A DNA stretch of 51,257 nucleotides, taken from contig MKGP02000080.1 in the NCBI GenBank assembly GCA_001913845.2, positions 1 to 51,257 on the forward strand. Reading direction: 5' to 3'. Source of the DNA: Limnothrix sp. CACIAM 69d. GTDB taxonomy: Bacteria > Cyanobacteriota > Cyanobacteriia > CACIAM-69d. The translations under genes and the position numbers were made by a program. The notes beneath the pieces are model-generated. The model saw only the letters and a program-made list of their open reading frames with translations. It was not told the DNA's origin and made no database searches. Numbering within the stretch: position 1 is the stretch's first letter; the number at the start of each line of letters is the position of its first letter. This document shows positions 35,947-44,158 of this stretch, one piece after another.

Positions 35947-36468
35947 TTAGCGCGATCGACGGCGACCACCCGACCAAGGCGGCGGGCCCGATCGCCCTCG
36001 CAATTGCACCGTTTCTCCGTTGGCTAATTGCACCCAAAATGCATCTAATTCGCCATCATCCAACTCCCCTTCAACGGTGAGCTGATCGCCCACGGAAACG
36101 GGTAAGTTTCGCCACCAACGGGGCCCCGCATCCACGCGATATCGCCGGCCATTGGCTTCCACAATCCACTCATTTTCATCTCGCTCACCAAAACGAATCA
36201 CCCGGCCCGAGATGCGAATGATGGGGTCATCATCATCATCATCATCGTCGTCGTCATCATCCCAGTCGTCATCGTCATCATCTTTGGCTCGATCTTGCCA
36301 ACTGCTTAAGCGCTCAGCAGATCGTTGGCTGATGGCTGAATTTTTGGATGATTGCAACTGATCCATGGAAGATTCCGCCAGCGATCGAGCTAGGGCCGCT
36401 TCTGGCAAAACCATCAAGGTTGTGAGCGCACCAACGGCAAAAAACTGGAGTTGTTTGAGGTTATTCAT
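35947..36468 (-). CDS. Exported Asp-rich protein with OB-fold-like C-terminus
   Basis: 173 residues from the ATG at 36468 (MNNLKQLQFFAVGALTTLMV). A signal peptide probably ends near ALA-RS. The middle has an aspartate tract (about 20 Asp with one Trp, encoded by a GAT/GAC repeat prone to slippage). The C-terminal 90 residues, IIRISGRVIRFGERDENEWIVEANGRRYRVD to the end of QLTVEGELDDGELDAFWVQL, look like a small OB-like barrel, and the tail is Arg-rich. Poly-Asp in the periplasm suggests metal-ion binding. It lies downstream of the two-component genes on the same strand. Confidence 0.8.
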   Translation of the reverse strand: MNNLKQLQFFAVGALTTLMVLPEAALARSLAESSMDQLQSSKNSAISQRSAERLSSWQDRAKDDDDDDWDDDDDDDDDDDDPIIRISGRVIRFGERDENEWIVEANGRRYRVDAGPRWWRNLPVSVGDQLTVEGELDDGELDAFWVQLANGETVQLRGRSGPPPWSGGRRRSR

Positions 36469-36679
36469 CACGATGCTCAAGAAATTTCAAGGACAACAAA
36501 CCTGATTAGGGGGCTGAAGTTGCTGAAGCATTGCCCCTTTCAGGCTAGGTAGAAAAAATGACAAAAAAATGACGATGAACCATCCAGCAACCGCTTGAAA
36601 ATCTGTCCACTGGGTTCACACAACGGCGATCGGCTTTGGGTGGCGAATATTTTGAACAGCCCCAACGGATTCAATTTCC

Positions 36680-36760
36680 CCAGGCAAGGGGTTTAAACCC
36701 CTTGTCCCAAAACCCTTTCCCCAGGCAAGGGGTTTAAACCCCTTGTCCCAAAACCCTTTG
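36680..36760. repeat. Two tandem copies of a 41-bp unit with CAAGGGGTTTAAACCCCTTG
   Basis: The unit is the palindrome plus TCCCAAAACCCTTT and CCCCAGG. It is repeated head to tail with palindromes at 36685-36704 and 36726-36745. It occupies the gap between the histidine kinase stop and the Asp-rich gene start, so it could act as tandem terminators or RNA-stabilising hairpins in the shared transcript. Confidence 0.9.
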
Positions 36761-36827
36761 TTCCGCCACGATCGATGAATGGGATCGGTGTTTGGCAGGG
36801 TAAAACCGCCACGTTTCAGGCATCCCC

Positions 36828-38480
36828 TCACAGGGGAACGGGTTTGCTGTTGGGCGCAAAGGCAGGCAGGGTGACGGTGAAGCAACTGCCTTGGTTCAGT
36901 TGGCTGCGAACGGTGATTTGGCCCTGATGCGATCGGGCGATCGCCTGGGCGATCGACAGGCCCAGCCCCGAGCCGCCTTCCCGGTGCGATCGCACCCGAT
37001 CGGCCCGCCAGAGTCGATCGAACACTTGGGGCAAATCCGCCGGGGCGATGCCGATGCCCGTGTCGCGAATTTCGACCCGCACTTGCCGATCGCGCCCGAT
37101 CGGGAGAATCACCACCCACACCCGGCCGCCCGCTGGGGTGTATTTGAGGGCGTTGTCCAGCAGGTTGCCAAACAGCCGCCACAACAACAGCGGCTCTCCC
37201 AAAACGCTGGCGGGCGGTAGCTCACTAGCTAACTCGATTTGCTGCACGGCGGCCCGATCGGCGTAGGTTTCGATCAAGGATTCCAGCAACTCCGGCAGGT
37301 CGATCGATTGGCGCGGGTGGGCGGTGGCTCCGGGCGTGTCCTGGCGTGCCAACAGCAATAGGTCTTCCACCAGTTGGGTCATTTGGCCGGTGGCGTTGTG
37401 GATCGCCGCCAGCTTGGCCACATCCGCCGGGTCAATCCGCTCGGGATGGGATTGCATCACTTCCACGGAGGTGCGAATCGCCGTCAGGGGCCCGCGCAAC
37501 TCATGGGAGGCATCGGCGGTGAATTGCCGCAGTTTCCGAAAGCTGGCTTCGATCGGCCGCAAGGATTGCCGCGTCAGCCACAGGCCCCCGATCGTGCTCA
37601 GCCCGATCGCCAGACCCGAGCCGATCGCCAGGCCGGTTCCCAATTGCTGGATGGCGCTGTTGATCGAGTCGATCGATTCCGTCACGCGCACGTAGCCCCG
37701 GAGCCTGGGGGGCTGCTTCTCCCCGTCATAGAACGGCGTGGTCAGGCTGCGGAGTTGTTGATCTTGGGCGATCGCGCCCTGGGGTTGGGCGATCGGGGCC
37801 AGGGGCCAGGCGGGAAAAATCCGACCTTGGCGAGCCAACAACTTGCCCCGCGCATCAAACCACTCAACCCCCTGATCCGGTTGCTGCAAACTTTGCCAGG
37901 GAATATCCAAATCCCCGTCGTTATCGAGGCGCGGCCGCAGGTCTTGCCGCCCTTCAAAGAAGCGATCGTCTAAAAAGTCAGGAGCATTGGGGCGATCGGT
38001 GTTGAAGTTTTTTGCCTGATTTTGATCCGCTTGATTTTTGTCCTCGTTTTTATCTTCATACTCGTCTTTATCTTCGTCTTCGTCGTCTAATTCTTGTTCC
38101 CTTTCTCGCTGTTTTTTCGCTTTTCTTTCCTGCTTTGCTCGCTCTTTTTCCTGCCGCCGATCGTCCTCGTCGCTGTCGTTGTCAAATTGCTCTTCGTGGG
38201 CTTCCTCGATCGCTTCCAAACTGTGGCCGGCTGCCTGAGCTAACACCAACAATTGCTGATCAAGCTGTTGGTAGAGGTTGTAAATCAAAAACTCGATCGC
38301 CACGATCGACCCCAGCCCCACCACCGTGCTCATCACCACCAAAAATGACAGCAACAACCGCCGCCGTAGGGCCTGAAACTGGGCGGCTTCGGTGGCAGCA
38401 ACCGGCGATGGAGCCAGCGATCGCTTAAGGCCCCGCGTCCAGTTCCGGCAGTTGTGGATGAAGTCGGTAGCCCATGCCAT
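36828..38480 (-). CDS. Sensor histidine kinase with acidic/basic extracytoplasmic region
   Basis: 550 residues from the ATG at 38480; a TTG twelve bases upstream is less likely. Membrane helices lie at about 45-68 (LLSFLVVMSTVVGLGSIVAI) and near 290 (GTGLAIGSGLAIGLSTIGG). Between them is a periplasmic region of extreme charge, a run of Asp, Glu, Lys and Arg at about 95-150. Kinase boxes are H (ASHELRGPLTAIR), N (LLDNALKYTP), G1 (DTGIGIA) and G2 (GSGLGLSIAQAIA). The start overlaps the regulator gene's end by about 55 bp, so they are translationally linked. The layout recalls the cyanobacterial RppB/NrsS sensors, but the ligand is unknown. Confidence 0.92.
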   Translation of the reverse strand: MAWATDFIHNCRNWTRGLKRSLAPSPVAATEAAQFQALRRRLLLSFLVVMSTVVGLGSIVAIEFLIYNLYQQLDQQLLVLAQAAGHSLEAIEEAHEEQFDNDSDEDDRRQEKERAKQERKAKKQREREQELDDEDEDKDEYEDKNEDKNQADQNQAKNFNTDRPNAPDFLDDRFFEGRQDLRPRLDNDGDLDIPWQSLQQPDQGVEWFDARGKLLARQGRIFPAWPLAPIAQPQGAIAQDQQLRSLTTPFYDGEKQPPRLRGYVRVTESIDSINSAIQQLGTGLAIGSGLAIGLSTIGGLWLTRQSLRPIEASFRKLRQFTADASHELRGPLTAIRTSVEVMQSHPERIDPADVAKLAAIHNATGQMTQLVEDLLLLARQDTPGATAHPRQSIDLPELLESLIETYADRAAVQQIELASELPPASVLGEPLLLWRLFGNLLDNALKYTPAGGRVWVVILPIGRDRQVRVEIRDTGIGIAPADLPQVFDRLWRADRVRSHREGGSGLGLSIAQAIARSHQGQITVRSQLNQGSCFTVTLPAFAPNSKPVPL

Positions 38481-39123
38481 AGCGTGTTTCAATTGCCGTT
38501 TTGGGTGCGCCTGCTTCGGTTAGTTTTTGGCGCAGGCGGCGAATGTGGGCGGTGATCGCCTCTTCGGTGGGTGGCTCGTCAAAATTCCACAGGTTATCGA
38601 GAATGCTAGCGCGATCGAACGTGCGGCCCGGATGGCGCAAGAACAGTTCCAGCAGGGCGTATTCCTTGGGCGACAGGGCGATCGGCTGGTGGCGGTAGGT
38701 GACTTCGCACGATCGCGGATCCAGTTCCAACGCTCCCCAACTCAGCACCGGATTGGTGGCCACCGTTCCCCGCCGCAACAGGGCCCGCACCCGCGCCAAA
38801 AATTCCGACAAATCAAAGGGCTTCACCACATAATCATCGGCTCCCGCATCGAGGCCATCCACCTTGTCGCGGCTGGTGTCGCGCCCAGTCAGCATCACGA
38901 TCGGCACGGTTTGCCCGGCGGCCCGCAGTTGCCGACAGAGTTCTACGCCGCTGAGTTGCGGCAACATCCAATCCAAAATCAGCAGGTTGTAGTCCAGGGA
39001 TTGGGCTAACTCCAGCCCCGATCGCCCGTCGCTGGCCAGGTCTACGGTGTAGTGCCGATCGCGCAGGGCCTCCGCCAGGGGCTGCAAAATGCGATCGTCA
39101 TCCTCCACAAGCAAAATTCGCAT
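38425..39123 (-). CDS. OmpR-family response regulator
   Basis: 232 residues. The receiver domain starts MRILLVEDDDRILQPLAEAL; the phospho-acceptor Asp is in LLILDWMLPQ, with the conserved Thr in LTGRD and Lys in DDYVVKPFDLSEFLARV. A winged helix-turn-helix follows (ALSPKEYALLELFLRHPG, then VDN-like SILDNLW and ITAHIRRLRQKLTEAGA). It is similar to the RppA/NrsR type of cyanobacterial regulators. It is the first gene of the unit with the overlapping kinase, and probably the Asp-rich and lipoprotein genes further down. Target sites are unknown. Confidence 0.93.
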   Translation of the reverse strand: MRILLVEDDDRILQPLAEALRDRHYTVDLASDGRSGLELAQSLDYNLLILDWMLPQLSGVELCRQLRAAGQTVPIVMLTGRDTSRDKVDGLDAGADDYVVKPFDLSEFLARVRALLRRGTVATNPVLSWGALELDPRSCEVTYRHQPIALSPKEYALLELFLRHPGRTFDRASILDNLWNFDEPPTEEAITAHIRRLRQKLTEAGAPKTAIETRYGMGYRLHPQLPELDAGP

Positions 39124-39496
39124 GACCTGTGATCAATCCTCTGGGTTCGATCGCAACTACCGCTTTAATCACTAGTATTCGCTGTTCAGCGCAATCACAT
39201 TTACTTTACAACTAAAACAAACGTGATCTTGATTCATTGATTGAAACCCAGTCAAGAAGCAAGCTAATCATCAAAAGAATCAGGTTTTGAATGATTTTTA
39301 TAGCAAATCTAATTTTCTGGGTACATTGGCTTATTTCAGAAATATTCTCATAAACATCACTTGAAAGGCATTGAATCAATATTAATTTGGCAATAAATAG
39401 AGATTTTTGAATTACAAAAACGACCTAAAGACAAAATTTTATGAGCTTAATTATTCATCAAAAAACATCAAGCAAAAAATCAATTAGAAACCGAAT
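39124..39496. other. AT-rich gene-free stretch between divergent units
   Basis: This region of low GC contrasts with the surrounding 55-60% GC. It must hold the promoter for the two-component genes on one side and, from 39497, the regulatory site for the nucleotidase on the other. Apart from A/T runs I see no clear motif in this part. Confidence 0.5.
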
Positions 39497-39537
39497 CCTA
39501 ACAAAATCTTAACCCAAATCAATCATTGTCTTAGCCT
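39497..39537 (+). promoter_or_regulatory. Probable Pho box (PhoB/SphR site)
   Basis: Four octamers follow one another with exact 3-bp spacers: CCTAACAA (39497), CTTAACCC (39508), TCAATCAT (39519) and CTTAGCCT (39530). The cyanobacterial Pho box is tandem PyTTAAPyPy(T/A) with 3-bp spacers. The second and fourth octamers match well, the first fairly, the third poorly. It ends 66 bp before the start of a secreted nucleotidase gene, a plausible phosphate-starvation target. Confidence 0.7.
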
Positions 39538-39603
39538 GGCTATGCAAGAGTGCCCACTGGGTCATTTCCAGCACGGTTAACTCAAAGTTAAGGGTTGCAA
39601 ATC

Positions 39604-42051
39604 ATGGTTTATAAGCTACAAATTCTGCACGGCTCAGACTTTGAGGCTGGCATTCCTGCGCTGGATGATGCTGTGGGGTTCTCAACGGTAGTCAATGCCC
39701 TGCGCGATGACGTGCCCAACACCCTCACGCTGTCTTCTGGTGATAATTACATCCCCGGCCCCTTCTTTTCTTCAGGGAGCGATACGGCCCTCCGCAGTGT
39801 TTTAGGCCGTGAAGGGGTGGGCCGCGCTGACATTGCCATCCTGAATGCCATTGGGATCCAGGCATCTGTTTTCGGTAACCATGAATTTGACCAAGGCACT
39901 TCCACGATCGACTCCTTGCTCACGCCCGGCCAAGGCTATGCCGGAGCAAGGTTTCCCTATCTGAGTGCCAACCTGAACTTTGCCAACGACAGCGCCCTTC
40001 GCGATAACGTTGTGCCCGATGGCCAGGACTTCACCACCGTCACCAGCGACGATCGCGCAGGCAAGATTGCCAAGTCGGTGGTTTTAACCGTTGGTGGCGA
40101 GCGGATCGGCATCGTCGGGGCCACCACCCCTACCTTGGCCCGCATTTCTTCGCCGGGTTCCGGCGTGGGCATCACGCCCGGCAGCTTTGGTAACATCCCC
40201 AGCGCCGCTGAATTGGATGCCTTGGCAGCGGAAATTCAACCCGCCGTGAATGCCCTGACGGCCACCGGGATCAACAAGGTGGTGGTGTTGGCCCACATGC
40301 AGCAGCTCGAAATTGAGCGCGAACTGGCCAAACGGCTGCGAGATGTGGATGTGCTGATTGCGGGTGGGTCTCACACCCTGTTGGCCGATGAGGGCGATCG
40401 GTTGCGCCCCGGCGATACCCGGCCTTCTGGTCTTGCTTACCCAATCATTGAGACTTCGCCCACGGGGCCCGTGGCCGTCCTGAACACCGCTGCCAATTAT
40501 CGTTATGTCGGTCGCTTGGTGGCGGATTTTGACGATGCAGGTCAGTTAATTCCCAGCAGCCTGAACCCCTCGCTGAATGGGGCCTATGCCACCGATAGCG
40601 CCAGTGTGCAAGCCCTGACGGCCAGCAATCCTGGCCAGCCGAGTCCCCAGGTTACGGCGGTCACCACAGCTCTGCGGAATTTGATTAATGCCAAAGATGG
40701 CAACTTGTTCGGCCGCGCGTCGGTTTACCTCGAAGGCAACCGCGACTTTGTGCGCACCCAAGAAACAAACCTGGGGAACCTGACGGCGGATGCGAACTTG
40801 GCGGCAGCTCGTAAGGTCGATCCCAGCGCGGTGATTTCGATTAAAAACGGTGGTGGGATTCGCGACGCGATCGGGGCGATCGCGGGTGGCGGTGGGCAAG
40901 TGGGCGGCCAAGTGGAGCGCTTGCCCGTGCCCGCCAACCCTGCGGCCAACAAGCAAACGGGGCAAATTTCCCAGCTTGATATCGAAAACTCCCTGCGCTT
41001 TAACAACACCCTGAGTTTGGTGACGCTGACAGCCACCCAACTGAAGGAGATTTTGGAGCATGGGGTGGCCGGCTCGGGGCCGGGGCGCACGCCGGGTCAG
41101 TTTCCCCAAGTGGGCGGCGTAGCCTTCAGCTTTGACCTCACAAAGCCGGTGAACCAACGGATTCAGTCGATCGCCCTGCGCGACGAAAACGACAACATCA
41201 CCGATTTCATTGTGCGCAACGGGCAAGTGGTGGGTGATGCCAATCGGACGTTTCGGGTGGTGACGCTGAATTTCCTGGCGGGCAACAGCACCCAGGAAGC
41301 GGGTGGCGACAACTACCCCTTCCCTAAGTTTGCTCGGGAGAATGCAGCTCGCTATAACCAAGTGGACTTGGTACCCGCAGGCACAACGTCCACATTTACC
41401 ACCACGGGCAGCGAACAAAAAGCCTTGGCAGACTACCTGCGCGAAGTGGGCACGTTCACTGCACCGGACACCGCGATCTCGGGCGATCGCCGCATTCAAA
41501 ACCTGTCTGGCCGGGCCGATGAGGTCTTGCGGGCCAGCTTCTTTGCCCTCAGCAGCCGGGACGATTCGTACACCCTGGCTACTGGGGCGATCGAGGGCAC
41601 AGGGGGTGTGTTGGGCATGAACGGCAACGACACGCTGATTGGTTCGGCGGGCGCAGATGTCCTGGCGGGCAATCAGGGCGCGGATTTGCTCAATGGTGGT
41701 GATGGTGACGATCGCCTGTTTGGGGGACGCGGCAACGACACCCTCTTGGGCGGCAATGGTAATGACCTGCTGGCGGGGGATTTGGCCACGGATGTGCTGA
41801 CCGGCGGCGCGGGGAACGATACCTTCGTGCTGCGGCGCAACGGCCCGGGTCAGGCCCCGGATGTGGTGACGGATTTCACGCTGGGGGCCTCGGGGAGCGA
41901 TCGCCTGGCCCTGACGGATGGTGTCCGGTTCAGCGATCTGGTGATTACGCAACAGGGCACAAACACCCAACTGGCGCTCCGGGATGGCGGGGTGCTGGCC
42001 ATTTTGCAGAACGTCACCGCCAGCGTCATCACCCAAAGCGCGTTTGTCTAG
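39604..42051 (+). CDS. Secreted 5'-nucleotidase/metallophosphatase with C-terminal RTX repeats
   Basis: 815 residues from the ATG at 39604. The N-terminal metallophosphatase has LQILHGSDFEAGIPALDDA, SSGDNYIPGPF, GNHEFDQGTST, KVVVLAHMQQ and IAGGSHTLL. The nucleotidase C domain spans about 370-620 (SVYLEGNRDFVRTQETNLGNL, SIKNGGGIRD). About 670-760 are glycine-rich RTX nonapeptides (GGDGDDRLFGGRGNDTLLGG). There is no Sec signal, so export is probably by a type I system. The usual DxH metal motif reads DFE here. The upstream Pho box suggests induction by phosphate shortage for organic phosphate scavenging. Confidence 0.93.
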   Translation: MVYKLQILHGSDFEAGIPALDDAVGFSTVVNALRDDVPNTLTLSSGDNYIPGPFFSSGSDTALRSVLGREGVGRADIAILNAIGIQASVFGNHEFDQGTSTIDSLLTPGQGYAGARFPYLSANLNFANDSALRDNVVPDGQDFTTVTSDDRAGKIAKSVVLTVGGERIGIVGATTPTLARISSPGSGVGITPGSFGNIPSAAELDALAAEIQPAVNALTATGINKVVVLAHMQQLEIERELAKRLRDVDVLIAGGSHTLLADEGDRLRPGDTRPSGLAYPIIETSPTGPVAVLNTAANYRYVGRLVADFDDAGQLIPSSLNPSLNGAYATDSASVQALTASNPGQPSPQVTAVTTALRNLINAKDGNLFGRASVYLEGNRDFVRTQETNLGNLTADANLAAARKVDPSAVISIKNGGGIRDAIGAIAGGGGQVGGQVERLPVPANPAANKQTGQISQLDIENSLRFNNTLSLVTLTATQLKEILEHGVAGSGPGRTPGQFPQVGGVAFSFDLTKPVNQRIQSIALRDENDNITDFIVRNGQVVGDANRTFRVVTLNFLAGNSTQEAGGDNYPFPKFARENAARYNQVDLVPAGTTSTFTTTGSEQKALADYLREVGTFTAPDTAISGDRRIQNLSGRADEVLRASFFALSSRDDSYTLATGAIEGTGGVLGMNGNDTLIGSAGADVLAGNQGADLLNGGDGDDRLFGGRGNDTLLGGNGNDLLAGDLATDVLTGGAGNDTFVLRRNGPGQAPDVVTDFTLGASGSDRLALTDGVRFSDLVITQQGTNTQLALRDGGVLAILQNVTASVITQSAFV

Positions 42052-42096
42052 TGGTTAGCTCCCGGCTGCGTCGTTAGTAGCAACTCAGCCATGATT

Positions 42097-42161
42097 GATG
42101 AGGAGTGGATCATCAGGTTCCTAATTTTGGGAAACCGATCGACCTCGCTCCTCATCGCTTT
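42097..42161 (+). terminator. Probable terminator after the nucleotidase gene
   Basis: Arms GATGAGGAG (42097-42105) and CTCCTCATC (42148-42156) pair perfectly over 9 bp across a 42-base loop and are followed by GCTTTTT. It lies between the convergent nucleotidase and HNH genes. The loop is long, so this is a moderate call. Confidence 0.55.
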
Positions 42162-42192
42162 TTCAGGCTGAAAATTATGTTTAGGGCAGGGT

Positions 42193-42429
42193 TCACCAAT
42201 TAAACCGGCGATCGAACCGCAAATCGAGGCGATCGCGCTTGCGAGCATTGCAACTGCGGCAAAGGGTTTGCAAATTGCTAATGTCGTTTGATCCGCCAGC
42301 CGCAAGGGATTTGATGTGGTCAATTTCTAGGCGATCGCGACTGCCACAACTTTGACATTGGTGATTGTCGCGATCGAGCACATATTGTCGAACGGCTGGA
42401 TCAATTTTGATGCGGGGAGTTTTGGCCAT
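42193..42429 (-). CDS. Small HNH endonuclease
   Basis: 78 residues, beginning MAKTPRIKIDPAVRQYVLDRD. It is a minimal HNH domain with two CxxC knuckles (CQSCG and CRSCN), the LEIDHIKSLAAGG histidine block and the ISNLQTLC asparagine. It lies 3 bp after the stop of KGK protein 1, so it is translationally coupled to it and is the last gene of the dynamin-KGK run. HNH nucleases occur in mobile elements, restriction systems and defence modules. The 5' end of this gene was duplicated together with a KGK gene (see 42933-42968). Confidence 0.92.
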   Translation of the reverse strand: MAKTPRIKIDPAVRQYVLDRDNHQCQSCGSRDRLEIDHIKSLAAGGSNDISNLQTLCRSCNARKRDRLDLRFDRRFNW

Positions 42430-42432
42430 TTG

Positions 42433-42819
42433 CTATTCCTCTGCCAGTCGCCGAATTTCATCTAACGGAGAATCAGCCGGTTCAATGCTGGCTTCCAATA
42501 AGGGCAATTCTGGCGTTTCTAGTTCTGGTTCTGGTTCTGGCTCATCGGGACAAAACTCGATCCTCAGTCGCAAAGTTCCCGACTCCCACTCATTTTGCCC
42601 AAACCGCAGTACCTGTCCTTCAACACCCTCTTCAGTAAACCACTGACCTCGTTCTTCAGTCCAAGAGTAGTTGGTATAGCGCTGTAGATAAAGCTCGATT
42701 GCACTAGATAGTCCTCTCATGAACTCTCCGACTGTGCAAGTTTCATTGGTTATATTAATTTGTTGATCGGTAGAGATGGAAATCACCTCACCTAGCTTCA
42801 TTAATTGATGATTCTCCAC
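42433..42819 (-). CDS. KGK family protein 1
   Basis: 128 residues from a GTG at 42819, chosen because GGAGG lies 8 bases upstream and the start then lines up with KGK protein 2. Family core: GEVISIS near residue 10, then VEGQVLRFGQNEWESGTLRLRIEFCPDEPE. The tail PLLEASIEPADSPLDEIRRLAEE is identical in protein 2. KGK domains (known mainly from cyanobacteria) have no assigned function. The last 125 bp are almost identical in DNA to those of protein 2, so the duplication is recent. Confidence 0.88.
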   Translation of the reverse strand: MENHQLMKLGEVISISTDQQINITNETCTVGEFMRGLSSAIELYLQRYTNYSWTEERGQWFTEEGVEGQVLRFGQNEWESGTLRLRIEFCPDEPEPEPELETPELPLLEASIEPADSPLDEIRRLAEE

Positions 42820-42932
42820 TCTGACTACCTCCAAATATAGTGCCAAGAGAATTAGATTCTTGTAAATCTTTCTAGCGCTAGCTTTCGCACCAAAACTCAA
42901 CTTACAGATTAATCGAATTCGTAACTGTTACA

Positions 42933-42968
42933 TTACGAGTCAATTTTAGTGCGAGGTGTTTTGGGCAT
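42933..42968 (-). pseudogene. Remnant of a second HNH gene
   Basis: Eleven codons, MPKTPRTKIDS, then TAA, start 2 bp after the stop of KGK protein 2. They match the first eleven residues of the HNH nuclease (MAKTPRIKIDP), and the preceding KGK tail is also shared. So the unit [KGK + HNH start] was duplicated and the second HNH was lost except for this stub. Confidence 0.88.
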
Positions 42969-42970
42969 TG

Positions 42971-43351
42971 CTATTCCTCTGCCAAGCGCCGAATTTCATC
43001 TAACGGAGAATCAGCCGGTTCAATGCTGGCTTCCAATAAGGGCAATTCTGGCGTTTCTGGTTCTGGCTCATCGGGACAAAACTCGATCGACAACCTCAAC
43101 CGCCCCGACTGCCACCCCTTTTTTTCAAACCGTAAAGCTTCTCCCCTGATACCTTCTGTAGAAAACCATAAACGGCGGTTGGAGTTCCACTCAATCGTGG
43201 ATATGTTATAGCCGGAATAGTGTTGCAGTGCATTAGCAATAACCTGTAGGAATTCTTGAACTGTAGAGGTTGGATTTTTTAAGCCAATTTGATATCTCAT
43301 TTCGCATGAGATCACTTCATGTGGTTTGAGAGATATAAATTCTTGGGACAT
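42971..43351 (-). CDS. KGK family protein 2
   Basis: 126 residues from an ATG (MSQEFISLKPHEVISCEMRY). Core: IRGEALRFEKKGWQSGRLRLSIEFCPDEPE. The tail is identical to that of protein 1. The N-terminal half differs strongly from protein 1, while the last 40 codons are nearly identical in DNA. This suggests either gene conversion of the tail or selection for variable N-terminal halves on a fixed tail. It lies 43 bp after KGK protein 3 on the same strand. Confidence 0.9.
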   Translation of the reverse strand: MSQEFISLKPHEVISCEMRYQIGLKNPTSTVQEFLQVIANALQHYSGYNISTIEWNSNRRLWFSTEGIRGEALRFEKKGWQSGRLRLSIEFCPDEPEPETPELPLLEASIEPADSPLDEIRRLAEE

Positions 43352-43394
43352 GGTTGGAACAAGACCTGACTAAGGATAAGACTCCGGATCAACT

Positions 43395-43715
43395 TTATCC
43401 ATCGGCTAATCTACGAATTTCATCTAGAGGCTGATCAGGATTGCCAGTCAAGGACTCTACTTCATCTGGCTCATCTGGCTCAAAAAGCAACGTTAGCCGC
43501 AGTCGTCCAGATTTCCATTTTGGTGAACCCAGTCTTAAAACTTGACACGGTAGCCCTTTCTCTGCAAGTAAGATCTGAAGATCTGCGCTAAAACGGTTAT
43601 TGATAATTTGTTGAATTTCCGAGATCTGGCTAGTGGGACGATTATTGATGTGGAAACCAAGCCCCATCGTAACTACTTCATTAGGCAAAAGTTCTTGCAT
43701 TTTAGAAAGATCCAT
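43395..43715 (-). CDS. KGK family protein 3
   Basis: 106 residues from an ATG (MDLSKMQELLPNEVVTMGLGF). Core: LPCQVLRLGSPKWKSGRLRLTLLFEPDEPD; tail NPDQPLDEIRRLADG. It is shorter than proteins 1 and 2 and clearly more diverged. The conserved skeleton across all four is VLR.G...W.SG.(L/V)R followed by an acidic PDEP-like element and a final LDE(I/L)R(R/K)LA helix. It lies 39 bp after KGK protein 4. Confidence 0.88.
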   Translation of the reverse strand: MDLSKMQELLPNEVVTMGLGFHINNRPTSQISEIQQIINNRFSADLQILLAEKGLPCQVLRLGSPKWKSGRLRLTLLFEPDEPDEVESLTGNPDQPLDEIRRLADG

Positions 43716-43754
43716 GACAAATAACCTCTTGAAGATTACATTTCTACTTTTACC

Positions 43755-44081
43755 CTATTCTCCAGCCAGCTTACGTAGCTCATCCAACGTCGAGTTGGAT
43801 CCTTCGGGGTTAGTAATCTCTTCTGCTTGATCTGGATCAAGCTCAATTTCCAGAAAGAAACGCACCTTCCCTGACAACCATTGTTTTTGACCGGGACGCA
43901 AAACCCTACAGGAAAAGCCATCTGAAAAAGCAGCCTTTTCTAAGTCCTCATCGTAGGTTTCTTCCAAGTTGGCAGTCATATCCGTAGCCAAGCAAGTCGA
44001 AACTTCCACAAAGGGCAAGTTGCCATCATCCGATCGAATGACATCCTCTGCATCAAGACGATAAACAATTGGCTCAGTCAT
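43755..44081 (-). CDS. KGK family protein 4
   Basis: 108 residues from an ATG (MTEPIVYRLDAEDVIRSDDGN). Core: FSCRVLRPGQKQWLSGKVRFFLEIELDPDQ; tail NSTLDELRKLAGE. It is the most diverged copy and the first after the dynamin gene, 77 bp downstream of it. The GK in WLSGKVR is closest to the KGK motif for which the family is named. The row of four with shrinking similarity to protein 1 suggests stepwise duplication. Confidence 0.85.
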   Translation of the reverse strand: MTEPIVYRLDAEDVIRSDDGNLPFVEVSTCLATDMTANLEETYDEDLEKAAFSDGFSCRVLRPGQKQWLSGKVRFFLEIELDPDQAEEITNPEGSNSTLDELRKLAGE

Positions 44082-44158
44082 TCACAAACGCCTCAAAAAT
44101 CTTGATTTCTGTCACTAGACAAGATGCTCAAGCCCCTTGCTGCCAAACGCGGTTGGGG

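Noticed and set aside
40546-42036. Long open frame (496 codons) antisense to the nucleotidase gene
   Set aside because: It is a shadow frame without motifs; the + strand encodes conserved metallophosphatase and RTX motifs.
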